Positions 17,335 to 26,319 of a DNA stretch of 64,000 bases are shown here, piece by piece. Where the stretch lies: NCBI RefSeq assembly GCF_013376095.1, contig NZ_JAAMFN010000018.1, positions 23,660 to 87,659 of the forward strand, in the 5' to 3' direction. Source of the DNA: Arthrobacter sp. SDTb3-6 (GTDB taxonomy: Bacteria > Actinomycetota > Actinomycetes > Actinomycetales > Micrococcaceae). The notes below the pieces were generated by a model. That model was not told the origin of the DNA. It did no database searches and saw nothing but the letters and a program-made list of their open reading frames with translations. Within the stretch, counting starts at the first letter, position 1. Each line of letters starts with the position of its first letter. Position numbers and translations under genes: made by a program.

Positions 17335-18987
17335 TCAGCCGCCGGATGCCCCTGTGGAGGAAGCATCACCCTGCTGCGCCGTGCGGCCGGGGGCGCGGCC
17401 GGCCTCCCGGGGCACGGAACTGGGCACGGAACGGGGCTCAGTACCGGGCCCGGAACCGGGCGCCCGCAGGGGCTCGGGCGGGACGGGACGGTCAGCCGAC
17501 GGCGCGTCCGGGGTGCCGGCGTCGTCCGGTTCCGCAAAGGGGAGTTCGATGACCATGGTGGCCCCGCCGCCCGGCGTCGGGTCCACCCGGACCGTGCCAT
17601 GGTGCGAGGCGACGATGGCGGCCACGATGGCCAGGCCCAGTCCGCTGCCGCCGGTGTTCCGGTCGCGGGAGGAATCGGCGCGGTAGAACCGCTCAAAGAT
17701 GCGGGGGGCCTCCTCGGCCGAGATGCCCGGGCCATGGTCGCGGACCTTGATGACGGACACCTTGTGACCGTCCGCCCGTTGCGTTCCGACCATGATTTCC
17801 ACGGGCGAGCCCTCCGGGGTATAGCGCAGGGCGTTGCCCATGAGGTTGGCCACGACCTGGCGCAGCTTGGCCTCGTCGCCCAGGGTGGGCGCGGCGGCCC
17901 CCGTGCCGCCGTCGAGCCCCACGACGGTGAAGGCGCGGTCCCTGGCCGAGGCACGGGCGTCCAGGACGGCGTCGTGCCCGATGATCAGCAGGTCCACGGG
18001 CTTGGGCAGCAGCGGGCGCTGCTCGTCCAGCCGGGCCAGCATGAGCAGGTCCTCGACGAGCTCGCCCATGCGCTTGGCTTCGCTCTCAATGCGGCCCATG
18101 GCCGTGCCGACGTCGTCCGGGGTTTGGAGCGCGCCATGCCGGTACAGCTCGGAAAAGCCGCGGATGGTCACCAGCGGCGTGCGCAGTTCATGGGAGGCGT
18201 CCGCCACGAAGCGGCGCATGCGTTGTTCCGACGCCGTCCGGGCCGCAAAGGCATGCTCAATATGGGCCAGCATGGTGTTCAGGGAGCCGGAGAGCCGCCC
18301 CACCTCCGTGGAGGGGTTTTCAATGTCGACGCGGCGGGAGAGATCGCCGGCGGCAATGGCGGCAGCCGTCTTTTCCACCCGGCTCAGCGGCCGGAACGAG
18401 CGGCTGACCGTCCAGTACGCGATCATGGTGCCCAGCGTGATGGCCAGGATGGCGACGCCGGTGATGACGATGGCCAGCCGCTCCATGGTGGTGTTCAGGC
18501 TCTCGTAGGGCAGGCCCACCACCACATAGCCCTGGTATTCAGGCCGGCTGCCCAAAAGGTTCGCCGGGCCGTAGTTGAAGCTTGTGGGTGCGACGACCGT
18601 GATCCGCCAGGGGGCGCCGCCGTCGGTGCTGGGCACCGTGAACTTCTTGCCGTTGAGGGCCGTGGCCTGCTTCAGGGTGTAGTTCGGATAGACCGGCTTG
18701 TCCTGGCCCGAACGGTTCTGGTCCGCCAGGTCCGAATCGGAATAGTGGAACCCCACATAGTAGTCAAAGCCGAACGGCGAGTGGCCGGTGCTTGAGGAAT
18801 CCAAGGTGCCGTAGACGGCAATCGAGCGTTGAAAGGTGGTCAGCTGCGCATCCATCTGGTCCTGCAGGAAGGAGCGCAGCAGCAAAAACGTTGTGGCCCC
18901 CAAGGCCAGCAGCGACAGCGCCAGCAGGGCGCTGATGATGGCCACCAGCTGCGAACGCAGGGAGGCGTTCTTCCACAACGTGATCAA
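17335..18987 (-). CDS. Sensor histidine kinase of a two-component system
   Basis: 550 residues. Membrane helices at about 18-38 and 168-192 flank an extracellular sensor domain of 130 residues. A HAMP domain (193-248), the phosphoacceptor H266 (FVADASHELRTPLVTIRGF) and a complete HATPase domain with N box (QVVANLMGNALRY), DHGPGI and GSGLGLAIV follow. The tail after about 485 is a disordered Pro/Gly-rich extension. It starts 5 nt after the response regulator, so the pair is one operon. Layout resembles mycobacterial TrcS/TcrY-type kinases; the signal is unknown. Confidence 0.9.
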   Translation of the reverse strand: MITLWKNASLRSQLVAIISALLALSLLALGATTFLLLRSFLQDQMDAQLTTFQRSIAVYGTLDSSSTGHSPFGFDYYVGFHYSDSDLADQNRSGQDKPVYPNYTLKQATALNGKKFTVPSTDGGAPWRITVVAPTSFNYGPANLLGSRPEYQGYVVVGLPYESLNTTMERLAIVITGVAILAITLGTMIAYWTVSRSFRPLSRVEKTAAAIAAGDLSRRVDIENPSTEVGRLSGSLNTMLAHIEHAFAARTASEQRMRRFVADASHELRTPLVTIRGFSELYRHGALQTPDDVGTAMGRIESEAKRMGELVEDLLMLARLDEQRPLLPKPVDLLIIGHDAVLDARASARDRAFTVVGLDGGTGAAAPTLGDEAKLRQVVANLMGNALRYTPEGSPVEIMVGTQRADGHKVSVIKVRDHGPGISAEEAPRIFERFYRADSSRDRNTGGSGLGLAIVAAIVASHHGTVRVDPTPGGGATMVIELPFAEPDDAGTPDAPSADRPVPPEPLRAPGSGPGTEPRSVPSSVPREAGRAPGRTAQQGDASSTGASGG

Positions 18988-18992
18988 GGTGG

Positions 18993-19703
18993 CTAGCGCT
19001 TGTCTGCTGTCCGCAGCACGTAGCCCACACCGCGCTTGGTCTGGATCAGGGCGGGCAGGGAGGAATCCGTGTCCACCTTGCGGCGCAGGTAGGAGATGTA
19101 GGACTCCACAATGGAGGCGTCACCGTTGAAGTCATACTCCCAGACGTGGTCCAGGATCTGCGCCTTGGAGAGCACCCGGTTGGGGTTGAGCATCAGGTAG
19201 CGCAGCAGCTTGAATTCAGTGGGGGAGAGCTCCACGGTCTTGCCGGCGCGGCGCACCTCGTGGGCGTCGTCGTCGAGCTCCAGGTCGGCAACGCGCAACA
19301 CGGCGTCGTCGTCCTCCATGGGCTGGGTGCGCCGCAGTACGGCGCGGATGCGCGCCACCACCTCGTCCAGGCTGAACGGCTTGGTCACGTAGTCGTCGCC
19401 GCCGACCGTCAGGCCGGTCACCTTGTCCTCGGTGTCGTCCCGGGCCGTCAGGAACAGGACGGGGAAGTGCCGCCCGGCCGCGCGCAGGCGGCGCGTGACG
19501 GTGAACCCGTCCATGTCCGGCAGCATGACGTCCAGCACCGCCAGGTCTGGGTTGTGCTCTTCAGCCGCGGCCAGGGCCTCGCGGCCGTTGGCGGCCGCCA
19601 CCACTTCGAATCCGGCGAACCGGAGGGAAGTGGAGAGCAGTTCGCGAATGTTGGGCTCGTCGTCAACAACGAGCAGCTTTGCTTCAGGTCCGGTCTTCTT
19701 CAC
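18993..19703 (-). CDS. OmpR/PhoB-family response regulator
   Basis: 236 residues. Receiver domain with acidic pocket DDE (14-16), phosphoacceptor D58 (LAVLDVMLPDMDG) and conserved lysine in VTKPF, then a winged-helix DNA-binding domain (ELSPTEFKLLRYLMLNPNRVLSKAQILDHVW ... RRKVD, quoted in part). GTG start at 19703 with GGAGA 8 nt upstream. Cotranscribed with the kinase gene. Its promoter region holds GCTGGG repeats at 11-bp spacing that could be its own binding site. Confidence 0.92.
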   Translation of the reverse strand: MKKTGPEAKLLVVDDEPNIRELLSTSLRFAGFEVVAAANGREALAAAEEHNPDLAVLDVMLPDMDGFTVTRRLRAAGRHFPVLFLTARDDTEDKVTGLTVGGDDYVTKPFSLDEVVARIRAVLRRTQPMEDDDAVLRVADLELDDDAHEVRRAGKTVELSPTEFKLLRYLMLNPNRVLSKAQILDHVWEYDFNGDASIVESYISYLRRKVDTDSSLPALIQTKRGVGYVLRTADKR

Positions 19704-19724
19704 CGTTTAAGTCTCCGACCATTG

Positions 19725-19788
19725 GCTGGGAATAAACTGACTATTCTGTGGGTAGTTTCTGTCAGCATACGCCCAGCTTGTTCCCAGC
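19725..19788 (-). promoter_or_regulatory. Candidate response-regulator box upstream of the two-component operon
   Basis: On the minus strand GCTGGG occurs twice with an 11-bp period (complement of CCCAGC at 19772-19777 and 19783-19788), and a third copy in the opposite orientation is at 19725-19730. Direct repeats with a one-helical-turn period are how OmpR-family dimers bind. The repeats lie 20-85 bp before the regulator start, suggesting autoregulation; assignment is inference. Confidence 0.4.
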
Positions 19789-19938
19789 GGCTAGTATGGA
19801 ACGGTGAAAAATTTCCCCCGCCGTGCCTGGTGCGACGGCGGGTGCGGCTCCCGTGGGCGGCCCGCGGGTCCGGGCGGCAGGACGGCGCCACACACGGTGT
19901 TTGGGTGGACCGTCTACTGGCGCCCGGCACCCTTGTTT

Positions 19939-19955
19939 CCCTAATGGCATTAGGG
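19939..19955. promoter_or_regulatory. Palindromic operator before the TetR gene
   Basis: CCCTAAT-GGC-ATTAGGG is a perfect palindrome with 7-bp arms, ending 12 bp before the TetR start codon. This is the position expected of an autoregulatory TetR operator. The palindrome is seen; binding is inferred. Confidence 0.6.
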
Positions 19956-19967
19956 GACAATGGAGAC

Positions 19968-20585
19968 ATGGAAAAAGTACCGGATCGTCGCCGGGTGGGC
20001 AGGGACACCACGATGGGGGAAATTCTGGGCGCCGCCGTCGAGCTGATGGCCCGTGACGGCGTGGCGGGGATGTCGCTGTCCGCAGTGGCACGCCGCGTGG
20101 GCATGAAGCCGCCGTCCCTGTACGAGTACTTTCCTTCGAAACGCGACCTCTACGACGCCCTTTTTGAACGCAGCGCCGCCGGGCTCCGGGACGCCGTGGC
20201 CTCGGCCGGCAGCCAGCATCCGGACCAGCCCGTCGCCGCCCTGCGCGCCGGCGCCCGCGCGTTCGTGCAGTGGTCGGTGGGCAATCCTGTTGCGGCGCAG
20301 CTGGTCAACTGGCGGCCCGTGCCGGGGTTTGAGCCCTCGCCGCAGGCCTATGTGCCCAGCCAGGAGACGGTGGCACTGCTACGGGCGCAAATCAAGCTGG
20401 CCGTGTCACGCAACGAGCTGCGCGCGTCCGCGGCAACGGAGGAAGCCGTGCTGCTGTTCACCACGGTGGTGGCGGGAGTGGTCTCACAACAATTGGCCAA
20501 CGAACCTGCAGGCGGTGGGTCCGGACGCTATGCGCGGCTGGTCGAACCGGCAGTTTCCCTGTGGCTGGAGCACTACTCACCCTAG
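19968..20585 (+). CDS. TetR-family transcriptional regulator
   Basis: 205 residues. N-terminal HTH (MSLSAVARRVGMKPPSLYEYFPSKRDLYDALF, in part, about 33-62) and a C-terminal TetR_C domain with VQWSVGNPVAAQLVNWRPVPGFEPS typical of a subset of actinobacterial TetR proteins (quoted in part). ATG 19968 follows GGGGA and GGAG. The frame is open for 800 bases upstream through the opposite-strand response-regulator gene, but only this part shows the family. It sits directly before a broken maleylpyruvate-isomerase-like gene, its likely former target. Confidence 0.88.
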   Translation: MEKVPDRRRVGRDTTMGEILGAAVELMARDGVAGMSLSAVARRVGMKPPSLYEYFPSKRDLYDALFERSAAGLRDAVASAGSQHPDQPVAALRAGARAFVQWSVGNPVAAQLVNWRPVPGFEPSPQAYVPSQETVALLRAQIKLAVSRNELRASAATEEAVLLFTTVVAGVVSQQLANEPAGGGSGRYARLVEPAVSLWLEHYSP

Positions 20586-20639
20586 GAAGGAACCAGCCCG
20601 TTTCCGCCACTGCCATTCCGGCAGCCCAACGCGCCACCT

Positions 20640-20975
20640 CAGCAGCCCTTTGCCTTGCCGTCGTGTCCGGCATTGCCGGGTTCCTCAACAGCCTGCCGGA
20701 GGCGCTGTGGCACGCCGGCACGGACTGCGCCGATGGAGCTCCGCGACGTCGCAGCCCACCTGGCCGGGGCCCGGGAAGACATCCTCAGCGTCCGCGCCAC
20801 GCTGCGGCACCGCCAACTTGGACGACGCCGGTACCCCACCTTGGGGCGTTGGACGCCGCCAACCAGGTGCAGGTGGAGGAAAACCGGGGCCTTACCCCGG
20901 CGGACGCTGCCGTCCGCTACGCAGCCGGGGCAGCCAAGGTGGCATGGCGGCCAGGGCTCGCAAACCCGGCTGTCC
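20640..20975 (+). pseudogene. Remnant of a maleylpyruvate isomerase N-terminal (TIGR03083-type) gene
   Basis: Three consecutive pieces of one protein family appear in two reading frames. IAGFLNSLPEALWHAGTDCAD (about 20672-20734, quoted in part as LNSLPEALWHAGTDCAD) is in one frame, ELRDVAAHLAGAREDILSV (about 20732-20788) is in another, and PHLGALDAANQVQVEENRG followed by LTPADAAVRYAAGAAKV (about 20838-20945) is back in the first. This order is that of mycothiol-dependent maleylpyruvate isomerase-like/DinB proteins. The C-terminal half is not recognisable up to 21103. Two frameshifts plus loss of the tail indicate decay; sequencing error could explain the shifts but not the missing end. Confidence 0.65.
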
Positions 20976-21103
20976 GGCGTAGGGCTGACTTTGCCAGCGG
21001 GCTCTCCGGAAGGACCCCCGATTCGGGGCTGCGCTGCCTGGCGGGCGACCCGGCGCAGGCGGACCGGCTCGCCGGAACTGCGCGTAGTGTTTTAGGCCGC
21101 GGA

Positions 21104-21895
21104 TCAGGGCCGATGGGCGTAGATTTCCACCGGTGCCAGCAGGCCCGCGCGGAAGGCGTCCAGAAGATTGCCCAGCGCCGGCCCTGCCAGCCCCAGCGGG
21201 GCGCCGCCATCGAGGGCCCGCTCCAGGAAGGCGATGCCCTCCGCGAGCGGCTTGGCCTCACTGTCCACCTCGAGGCCCGCCTGGCCCATGGCATCGCTGT
21301 AGGCCAGGGGCGGCTGCGGGAACGATGTCTCCCTGGTGGCGGCCCACGGCAGCGGGTAGGCCTCGATCCCGCCGCCCGCCAGCATGATGTCGTACACGGC
21401 CAGGACGCCGCCCGGGCGCAGGACACGGGCGGCCTCGGCCAACAGCCGGTCCTTGTCGCGGATGTTCATGCCCACATGGATCACCACGGCGGCGTCGAAG
21501 GAGCCGTCCGCCACCGGCAGGTCCAGGGCGCTGCCTTGGGTGAACTGCACGGAACTGACCAGCCCCGTGCGTTCGGTGAGACTTCTGGCGGCCGCCACGA
21601 ACTCCGGCGTGAGGTCCACGCCGTGCACGTCGGCACCAAATTCGCCGGCCAGGTGGCGGGCCACCCCGCCCAGTCCGGAACCGATGTCCAGCACACGCGT
21701 CCCGGCCTCGATTCCGGCCCGCTCCGCCACCCGCGAGGTGGCGGCGCGGCCGCCGATGTGGAGCTGGTCGGTCCCGCGCAGTTCCGCCGGCGCAAAGTGC
21801 GCCGGATCGCCGCCGGCGTTGCGCACCACGGCCAGCAGCCGTTCCAGGACGTCGGCGCCGCCATAGTGCGCGGCCACCGATTCTTCGTAATCCAT
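21104..21895 (-). CDS. SAM-dependent methyltransferase (class I)
   Basis: 263 residues. Motif I VLDIGSGLGGVARHLA, motif II VHGVDLTPEFVAAA and the post-I HVGMNIRDKDRLLAEAARVLRPGG segment identify a UbiE/Coq5-like class I methyltransferase. The N-terminal half begins MDYEESVAAHYGGADVLERL, as in glycine/sarcosine or sterol methyltransferase-like proteins. ATG 21895 has GGAGG 5 nt upstream. Single gene; the substrate cannot be told. The CGGTTGCAACCG repeat lies just upstream. Confidence 0.87.
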   Translation of the reverse strand: MDYEESVAAHYGGADVLERLLAVVRNAGGDPAHFAPAELRGTDQLHIGGRAATSRVAERAGIEAGTRVLDIGSGLGGVARHLAGEFGADVHGVDLTPEFVAAARSLTERTGLVSSVQFTQGSALDLPVADGSFDAAVVIHVGMNIRDKDRLLAEAARVLRPGGVLAVYDIMLAGGGIEAYPLPWAATRETSFPQPPLAYSDAMGQAGLEVDSEAKPLAEGIAFLERALDGGAPLGLAGPALGNLLDAFRAGLLAPVEIYAHRP

Positions 21896-21955
21896 GACGC
21901 CTCCAGCTGCTGTGAACCCCGTGGCAAGTGATCCTACTCCGCGACCCCAGACGCT

Positions 21956-21999
21956 CGGTTGCAATCGGGGCGTTTTTTCCCAACGCCCGGTTGCAACCG
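21956..21999. repeat. Dispersed palindromic element, site B
   Basis: Two units, CGGTTGCAATCG (21956-21967, one mismatch) and CGGTTGCAACCG (21988-21999), face each other around GGGCG-TTTTTTCCCAA-CGCCC, so the whole 44-bp element folds as one long hairpin. It lies after the XPB gene and before the methyltransferase gene on the minus strand; the T-run reads as a plausible terminator only on the plus strand. Confidence 0.7.
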
Positions 22000-22009
22000 G
22001 GGGTTGGAG

Positions 22010-23668
22010 TTAGGGGGCGTCGATGATGCGGTACGCGTAGCCTTGCTCGGCGAGGAAGCGCTGGCGCTTGGCGGCAAAGCCGGCGTCGACAGTGTCCCGC
22101 GCCACCAGCGTGTAAAAGCGCGCTGTGCGGCCGTCGGCCTTGGGGCGCATGAGCCGGCCCAGCCGCTGCGCCTCCTCCTGCCGGGAGCCGAAGGACCCCG
22201 AGACCTGGATGGCCACGGACGCCTCGGGCAGGTCGATGGAAAAGTTGGCCACTTTGGAAACCACGAGGGTGTGGATGAGCCCGCGCCGGAACTCGTCAAA
22301 CAGCCGCTCGCGTTCCCGCACCGACGTTTCACCCTTGATCAGCGGCGCGCCGAGCCGTTCGGCAATCTCGTCGAGCTGGTCGATGTACTGCCCGATCACC
22401 AGCAGCTGCTCGCCTGCATGCTCGGCCGCCAGCCGTTCCACGACGGCGGACTTGCTCTCGCTGGAGGCGCACAGGCGGTACTTGTCGGCGTCGTCCGCCA
22501 TGGCGTAGGCCATGCGTTCGTCCTGCGGCAGGTCGATCCGGACCTCCACGCAGTCCGCCGGGGCAATGTATCCCTGCGCCTCGATGTCCTTCCACGGGGC
22601 GTCGTACCGCTTGGGCCCGATCAGCGAGAACACCTCGCCCTCGCGGCCGTCCTCCCGCACCAGCGTGGCGGTCAGGCCCAACCGGCGGCGGGCCTGCAGG
22701 TCGGCGGTCATGCGGAAGATGGGGGCCGGGAGCAGGTGGACCTCGTCATAGATGATCAGCCCCCAGTCGTTGTCATTGAGCAGTTCCAGGTGCGGGTGGA
22801 GTCCGCCGCGGCGCACCGTCAGCACCTGGTAGGTGGCGATGGTGACGGGCCGGACCTCCTTGGCGGATCCGGAGTATTCGCCAATCTCAGCCTCCGTCAG
22901 GGACGTCCGTTTCAGCAGCTCGGCTTTCCACTGCCGGGCGGAGACGGTGTTGGTGACCAGGATCAGGGTGGTGGTGCCGGAGACGGCCATGGCCGCGGCG
23001 CCCACAATGGTCTTCCCGGCCCCGCAGGGCAGCACCACCACGCCCGAGCCGCCCGCGCAAAAGTTCTCCACGGCCAGGTTTTGGTAGGGGCGCAGCGACC
23101 ACGCCCCGTCCTTGGGCGGCACGGCGTCGGCATCCCCGGCGGTCAGGGCAATGGGGTGCGGGGTGCCGTCAACGTAGCCGGCCAGGTCCTCCGCGGGCCA
23201 GCCGGCCCGGAGCAGCAGCTGCTTGAGCGCCCCGCGCTGGGAGGAGTGCACCACCACTGTCAGCGGGTCGATCCGCGGCCCCAGCAGAGGGCCGATCTTC
23301 TTGGCGTGGACCACCTCCTCCAACACGGGAAAATCGGTGGTGCGCATGACCAGCCCGTGGACGGGGTCCTTTTCCAGGCGCAGCCGCCCGTACCGGGACA
23401 TGACCTCCGCAATGTCGATCAGCAGCGGATGCGGCACGGGGAAGCGCGAGTACTTCAGCAGCGTGTCCAGGACCTGCTCGGCGTCCAGCCCGGCGGCCCG
23501 CGCGTTCCACAGGCCCAGCGGCGTGATCCGGTAGCTGTGCATGTGTTCCGGCGCGCGCTCCAGCTCGGCAAAGGCCGCAATGGCGTGCCTTGCCTCGGTG
23601 GCCTGCGGGTGCGCCGTCTCCAGCAGGATGGTCTTGTCGCTTTGGACTATCAACGGCCCGTCGTTCAT
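22010..23668 (-). CDS. XPB-type DNA repair helicase
   Basis: 552 residues. An N-terminal damage-recognition-like region (1-190) is followed by a superfamily 2 helicase: Walker A PCGAGKT (214-220), DEVH box (308-311), SGS/LTAT motif LGLTATL, and motif VI QRLGRLMRP. This is the bacterial homologue of the TFIIH helicase XPB. Its start overlaps the stop of the helicase-associated gene by 4 nt, so the two are coupled and probably work together in repair or transcription-linked unwinding. Confidence 0.92.
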   Translation of the reverse strand: MNDGPLIVQSDKTILLETAHPQATEARHAIAAFAELERAPEHMHSYRITPLGLWNARAAGLDAEQVLDTLLKYSRFPVPHPLLIDIAEVMSRYGRLRLEKDPVHGLVMRTTDFPVLEEVVHAKKIGPLLGPRIDPLTVVVHSSQRGALKQLLLRAGWPAEDLAGYVDGTPHPIALTAGDADAVPPKDGAWSLRPYQNLAVENFCAGGSGVVVLPCGAGKTIVGAAAMAVSGTTTLILVTNTVSARQWKAELLKRTSLTEAEIGEYSGSAKEVRPVTIATYQVLTVRRGGLHPHLELLNDNDWGLIIYDEVHLLPAPIFRMTADLQARRRLGLTATLVREDGREGEVFSLIGPKRYDAPWKDIEAQGYIAPADCVEVRIDLPQDERMAYAMADDADKYRLCASSESKSAVVERLAAEHAGEQLLVIGQYIDQLDEIAERLGAPLIKGETSVRERERLFDEFRRGLIHTLVVSKVANFSIDLPEASVAIQVSGSFGSRQEEAQRLGRLMRPKADGRTARFYTLVARDTVDAGFAAKRQRFLAEQGYAYRIIDAP

Positions 23669-26268
23669 GCCCTGCCCTTCGTCCCTGTGCCTTCGATCAA
23701 TTCCACGTCCATGACCCTGTGGAGGCTGAAAACGCGTTCGCTGTCCCGCCCGGGGTCGAACGCCCGCACCCGCCCCTCCGCGACGGTCGACGGGTGCACG
23801 CGCAGCCTTTCAGGCCGGCCTTCGCCGCTGACGGTGGTCAGCCAGACATCGGCCCTGTCCCGGATGGCGCGCTGCAGCTGCTCCCGGACCAGGGCGGGCG
23901 CAGCCTCCCCCCGCCCCGGCGTCCATGCCGGACGGCTGCGCAGCACGGCCAGCTGTGCCTCTGCCGCACCCCGGGGATGGCCGACGCCGTTCCCCGCCTC
24001 CCGCCGTTGGGCGGCCGCCGCGCCGTCCCCCGGGGTTTCGGCGGCGGGGGTTTGGGCGGCGGGGTCCCCGGCGTCGGGTGCATCGTCGGTCCTGCCTGCA
24101 TCCGTCCCGTATTCGGCGGCCAGCAGGCGGGCGGCCTCGTACGGTGCCAATGCCTGGTGCGGTACGGCAGGGGCGGCGCGCCAGGCCCTGCCGGCGGGCC
24201 GGTCCGGTTCCGCCGCGGCCAGGTCCCCGGACAGGGAAGGGGAGTGCCCGGCGTCGAGCATTTCCCGGGCCAGGTCGGCCGGCGCCAGGGCAGAGACGGC
24301 CACGGTGGGCGAGACGGCCGTGAGCTGCAGGCGGGCGGCCCGGTCCCCGGCCAACAGCTCCGCCATCAGCGCCGGATCCTCCGTGCTCACCACGGCCGAG
24401 GCGGCGCCCAACGTGAAACGGCCGTGGCGTGAGTCGGCATCCGCAATGAGGTACGCCAGCGGCTGCGGCACGGACGTGGCCGAGTGCGCGGCCAGGAACT
24501 CCATGATCCCGGCCCCGGTGCGGCCGGCGGCCAGGGCCCGCCGGATCGAGGCGGGCGTGAAGCGGTACACGCCCGCCGTGCCCCGGCCCTCCGGCTCGGC
24601 GAGCAGGGACAGCTCCGCGGAGAGGGCCGGCGAGAGGTAGCCCGGCGCCACGGCGGTGAGGTCGCCCTGCAACAGGACATGTTCCACCGGGTCCGGCAGG
24701 GCGGCGGCCAGCAGGTCCAGGGCGCCGTCCCAGTCGCGCTCGATCACGGCCAGGCCCAGTTCCGTCAGCGCGGAGGCCCCGGTCAGGCCCAGGATCTCGG
24801 CCTCGGCCAGGAAACCGGCCAGGGCCCTGGCGATCCGGCGGGCCGGGCGCGGGTGGTGCCAGGCGTAATGCTCCAGGACCTGTTCCGGGGTGGGTGCCGG
24901 AACCATGCCGGGCTGTGCAGGAGCCTGCTGCTCCGTCGGGGCCGTTGGGGCGTTCGCTGCAGTGCCCCGGTGCAGGGTGGCGAGCACCTGCAGGGAGGTG
25001 GCGCGCAGTGCCGGCGCGTCCGCGCGGTGCGCCTCGCCGGCCAGCACGTTGACGGCAGGGGAGCCGGTGCCCACGAGCGAGGGCAGCCGGGCGGCGTCGA
25101 GCCAGGCGGAGGCCAGCCACAGCCACTGCTCGGCGCGGTCGCGCGGGCGCCAGCCCGACGCCGTGGCCTTCCACAGCGAGGTGTCCGGATCCAGCGTGAT
25201 GAGCTTCGCCATGGCAGCCAACTCCAGATAAAAGTACGACTGTGCCATTTCAATTTCGAGGTCCCTGGCCAGGGCGCGCACGGCCCGCACGCCAACCCCT
25301 CCGGCCCGCAACGTGGCCAGCGGCGCGCCTTCCACGGAATCCAGCAGCCGGCCCATTGTCCGCAGCACGGCGGCGACCGCTCCCAAGGCCGCGTTGTCGC
25401 GCAACGCAGTGCGGACCTGCGCAACGGGGGTGCCGGGCGGTTCGGGTGCAAAGCGGGCCACCACCTTGCCGTGCCGCAGCAGCAGGCCCACCTCGCGGGG
25501 CAGCTCCACGTGGTCGTCGTCGACGGGAACCAGCAGGCCGTGCCCCAGCAGCCAGTTGACGGCCCCGCCTCCTTCTCCGGGGTCACACGGGCTGTCCGGG
25601 CCGCCGGGGTCGCGCAGGGCATGCCCCACCCGGCCCAGGGGGCCGGCGCCAAACTTGGCCAGCAGTTCCGCGGTGCCATCCGGTGCGCCCGCCAGCAACC
25701 GGGCAGGGTCCGTGTAAGAGCAGAGGTGGCGGTGCAGCGCAGCCGCGGGCCCGGCCGTCGTGCCGGGCAGCTGCAGGGCCGCCGCGATCCCGGCCAGCCG
25801 GTCCCGGCAGCCGGGGAGGGAATCGGCCAGTTCGGCATAGCTGCGTCCCAGACCGGCCGGGTGTGCGCCCAACACCTCACGCAGCGAGGTGACGGGCAGG
25901 AAAAGCCGGGGGCCGGCGTCGTCCGTCCCCCGGGGTGTAGGGAGCACCAGGGCCAGCCCGTGCAGTTCCGCGAGGAGCGCCTCCACATCCCCGGGCGTGG
26001 CGCCGCCCACGGCGTCGGCCAGCTGTTCGGCGGTGGCGCCCGACTCGGGACCGGCCGTGACCACCAGTGCGGTCAGGACCTGCAGCTGCGGCTGGTTCAG
26101 CCGGTCCAGGGCGCGTGAGAGCCCGGCCCGGCTGGAGGCACGGGCGGCGAGGGCGGCGAAATCGGCGGCCGGGGGATCCATCAGCTCCGGGCGCAGCGAA
26201 AGCAGCCGCAGCAGCGAGGGATCGGGCCGGGCAGCAAGGTCGGAAATCAGGAGCCGCAAGGTGGACAT
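23665..26268 (-). CDS. Helicase-associated domain protein (partner of XPB)
   Basis: 867 residues. No Walker motifs; the N-terminal third (MSTLRLLISDLAARPD, LNQPQLQVLTALVV) has winged-helix-like repeats and the C-terminal part (LAYLIADADSRHGRFTLGAAS) matches the helicase-associated XPB/Ssl2-like domain known in actinobacteria directly upstream of XPB. A disordered Ala/Pro-rich region occupies about 680-790. It is strictly paired with XPB here by a 4-nt overlap. It probably forms a complex with, or regulates, the helicase; the biochemical role is not established. Confidence 0.87.
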   Translation of the reverse strand: MSTLRLLISDLAARPDPSLLRLLSLRPELMDPPAADFAALAARASSRAGLSRALDRLNQPQLQVLTALVVTAGPESGATAEQLADAVGGATPGDVEALLAELHGLALVLPTPRGTDDAGPRLFLPVTSLREVLGAHPAGLGRSYAELADSLPGCRDRLAGIAAALQLPGTTAGPAAALHRHLCSYTDPARLLAGAPDGTAELLAKFGAGPLGRVGHALRDPGGPDSPCDPGEGGGAVNWLLGHGLLVPVDDDHVELPREVGLLLRHGKVVARFAPEPPGTPVAQVRTALRDNAALGAVAAVLRTMGRLLDSVEGAPLATLRAGGVGVRAVRALARDLEIEMAQSYFYLELAAMAKLITLDPDTSLWKATASGWRPRDRAEQWLWLASAWLDAARLPSLVGTGSPAVNVLAGEAHRADAPALRATSLQVLATLHRGTAANAPTAPTEQQAPAQPGMVPAPTPEQVLEHYAWHHPRPARRIARALAGFLAEAEILGLTGASALTELGLAVIERDWDGALDLLAAALPDPVEHVLLQGDLTAVAPGYLSPALSAELSLLAEPEGRGTAGVYRFTPASIRRALAAGRTGAGIMEFLAAHSATSVPQPLAYLIADADSRHGRFTLGAASAVVSTEDPALMAELLAGDRAARLQLTAVSPTVAVSALAPADLAREMLDAGHSPSLSGDLAAAEPDRPAGRAWRAAPAVPHQALAPYEAARLLAAEYGTDAGRTDDAPDAGDPAAQTPAAETPGDGAAAAQRREAGNGVGHPRGAAEAQLAVLRSRPAWTPGRGEAAPALVREQLQRAIRDRADVWLTTVSGEGRPERLRVHPSTVAEGRVRAFDPGRDSERVFSLHRVMDVELIEGTGTKGRA

Positions 26269-26319
26269 CAGCTCAACGCTACCGCGAAAAGCCGCCGCGG
26301 GACCGCCGGTGCGGGGAAG

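Noticed and set aside
19146..19967. A long plus-strand frame leading into the TetR gene
   Set aside because: It is the shadow of the opposite-strand response regulator and its promoter; the TetR family begins only at 19968.
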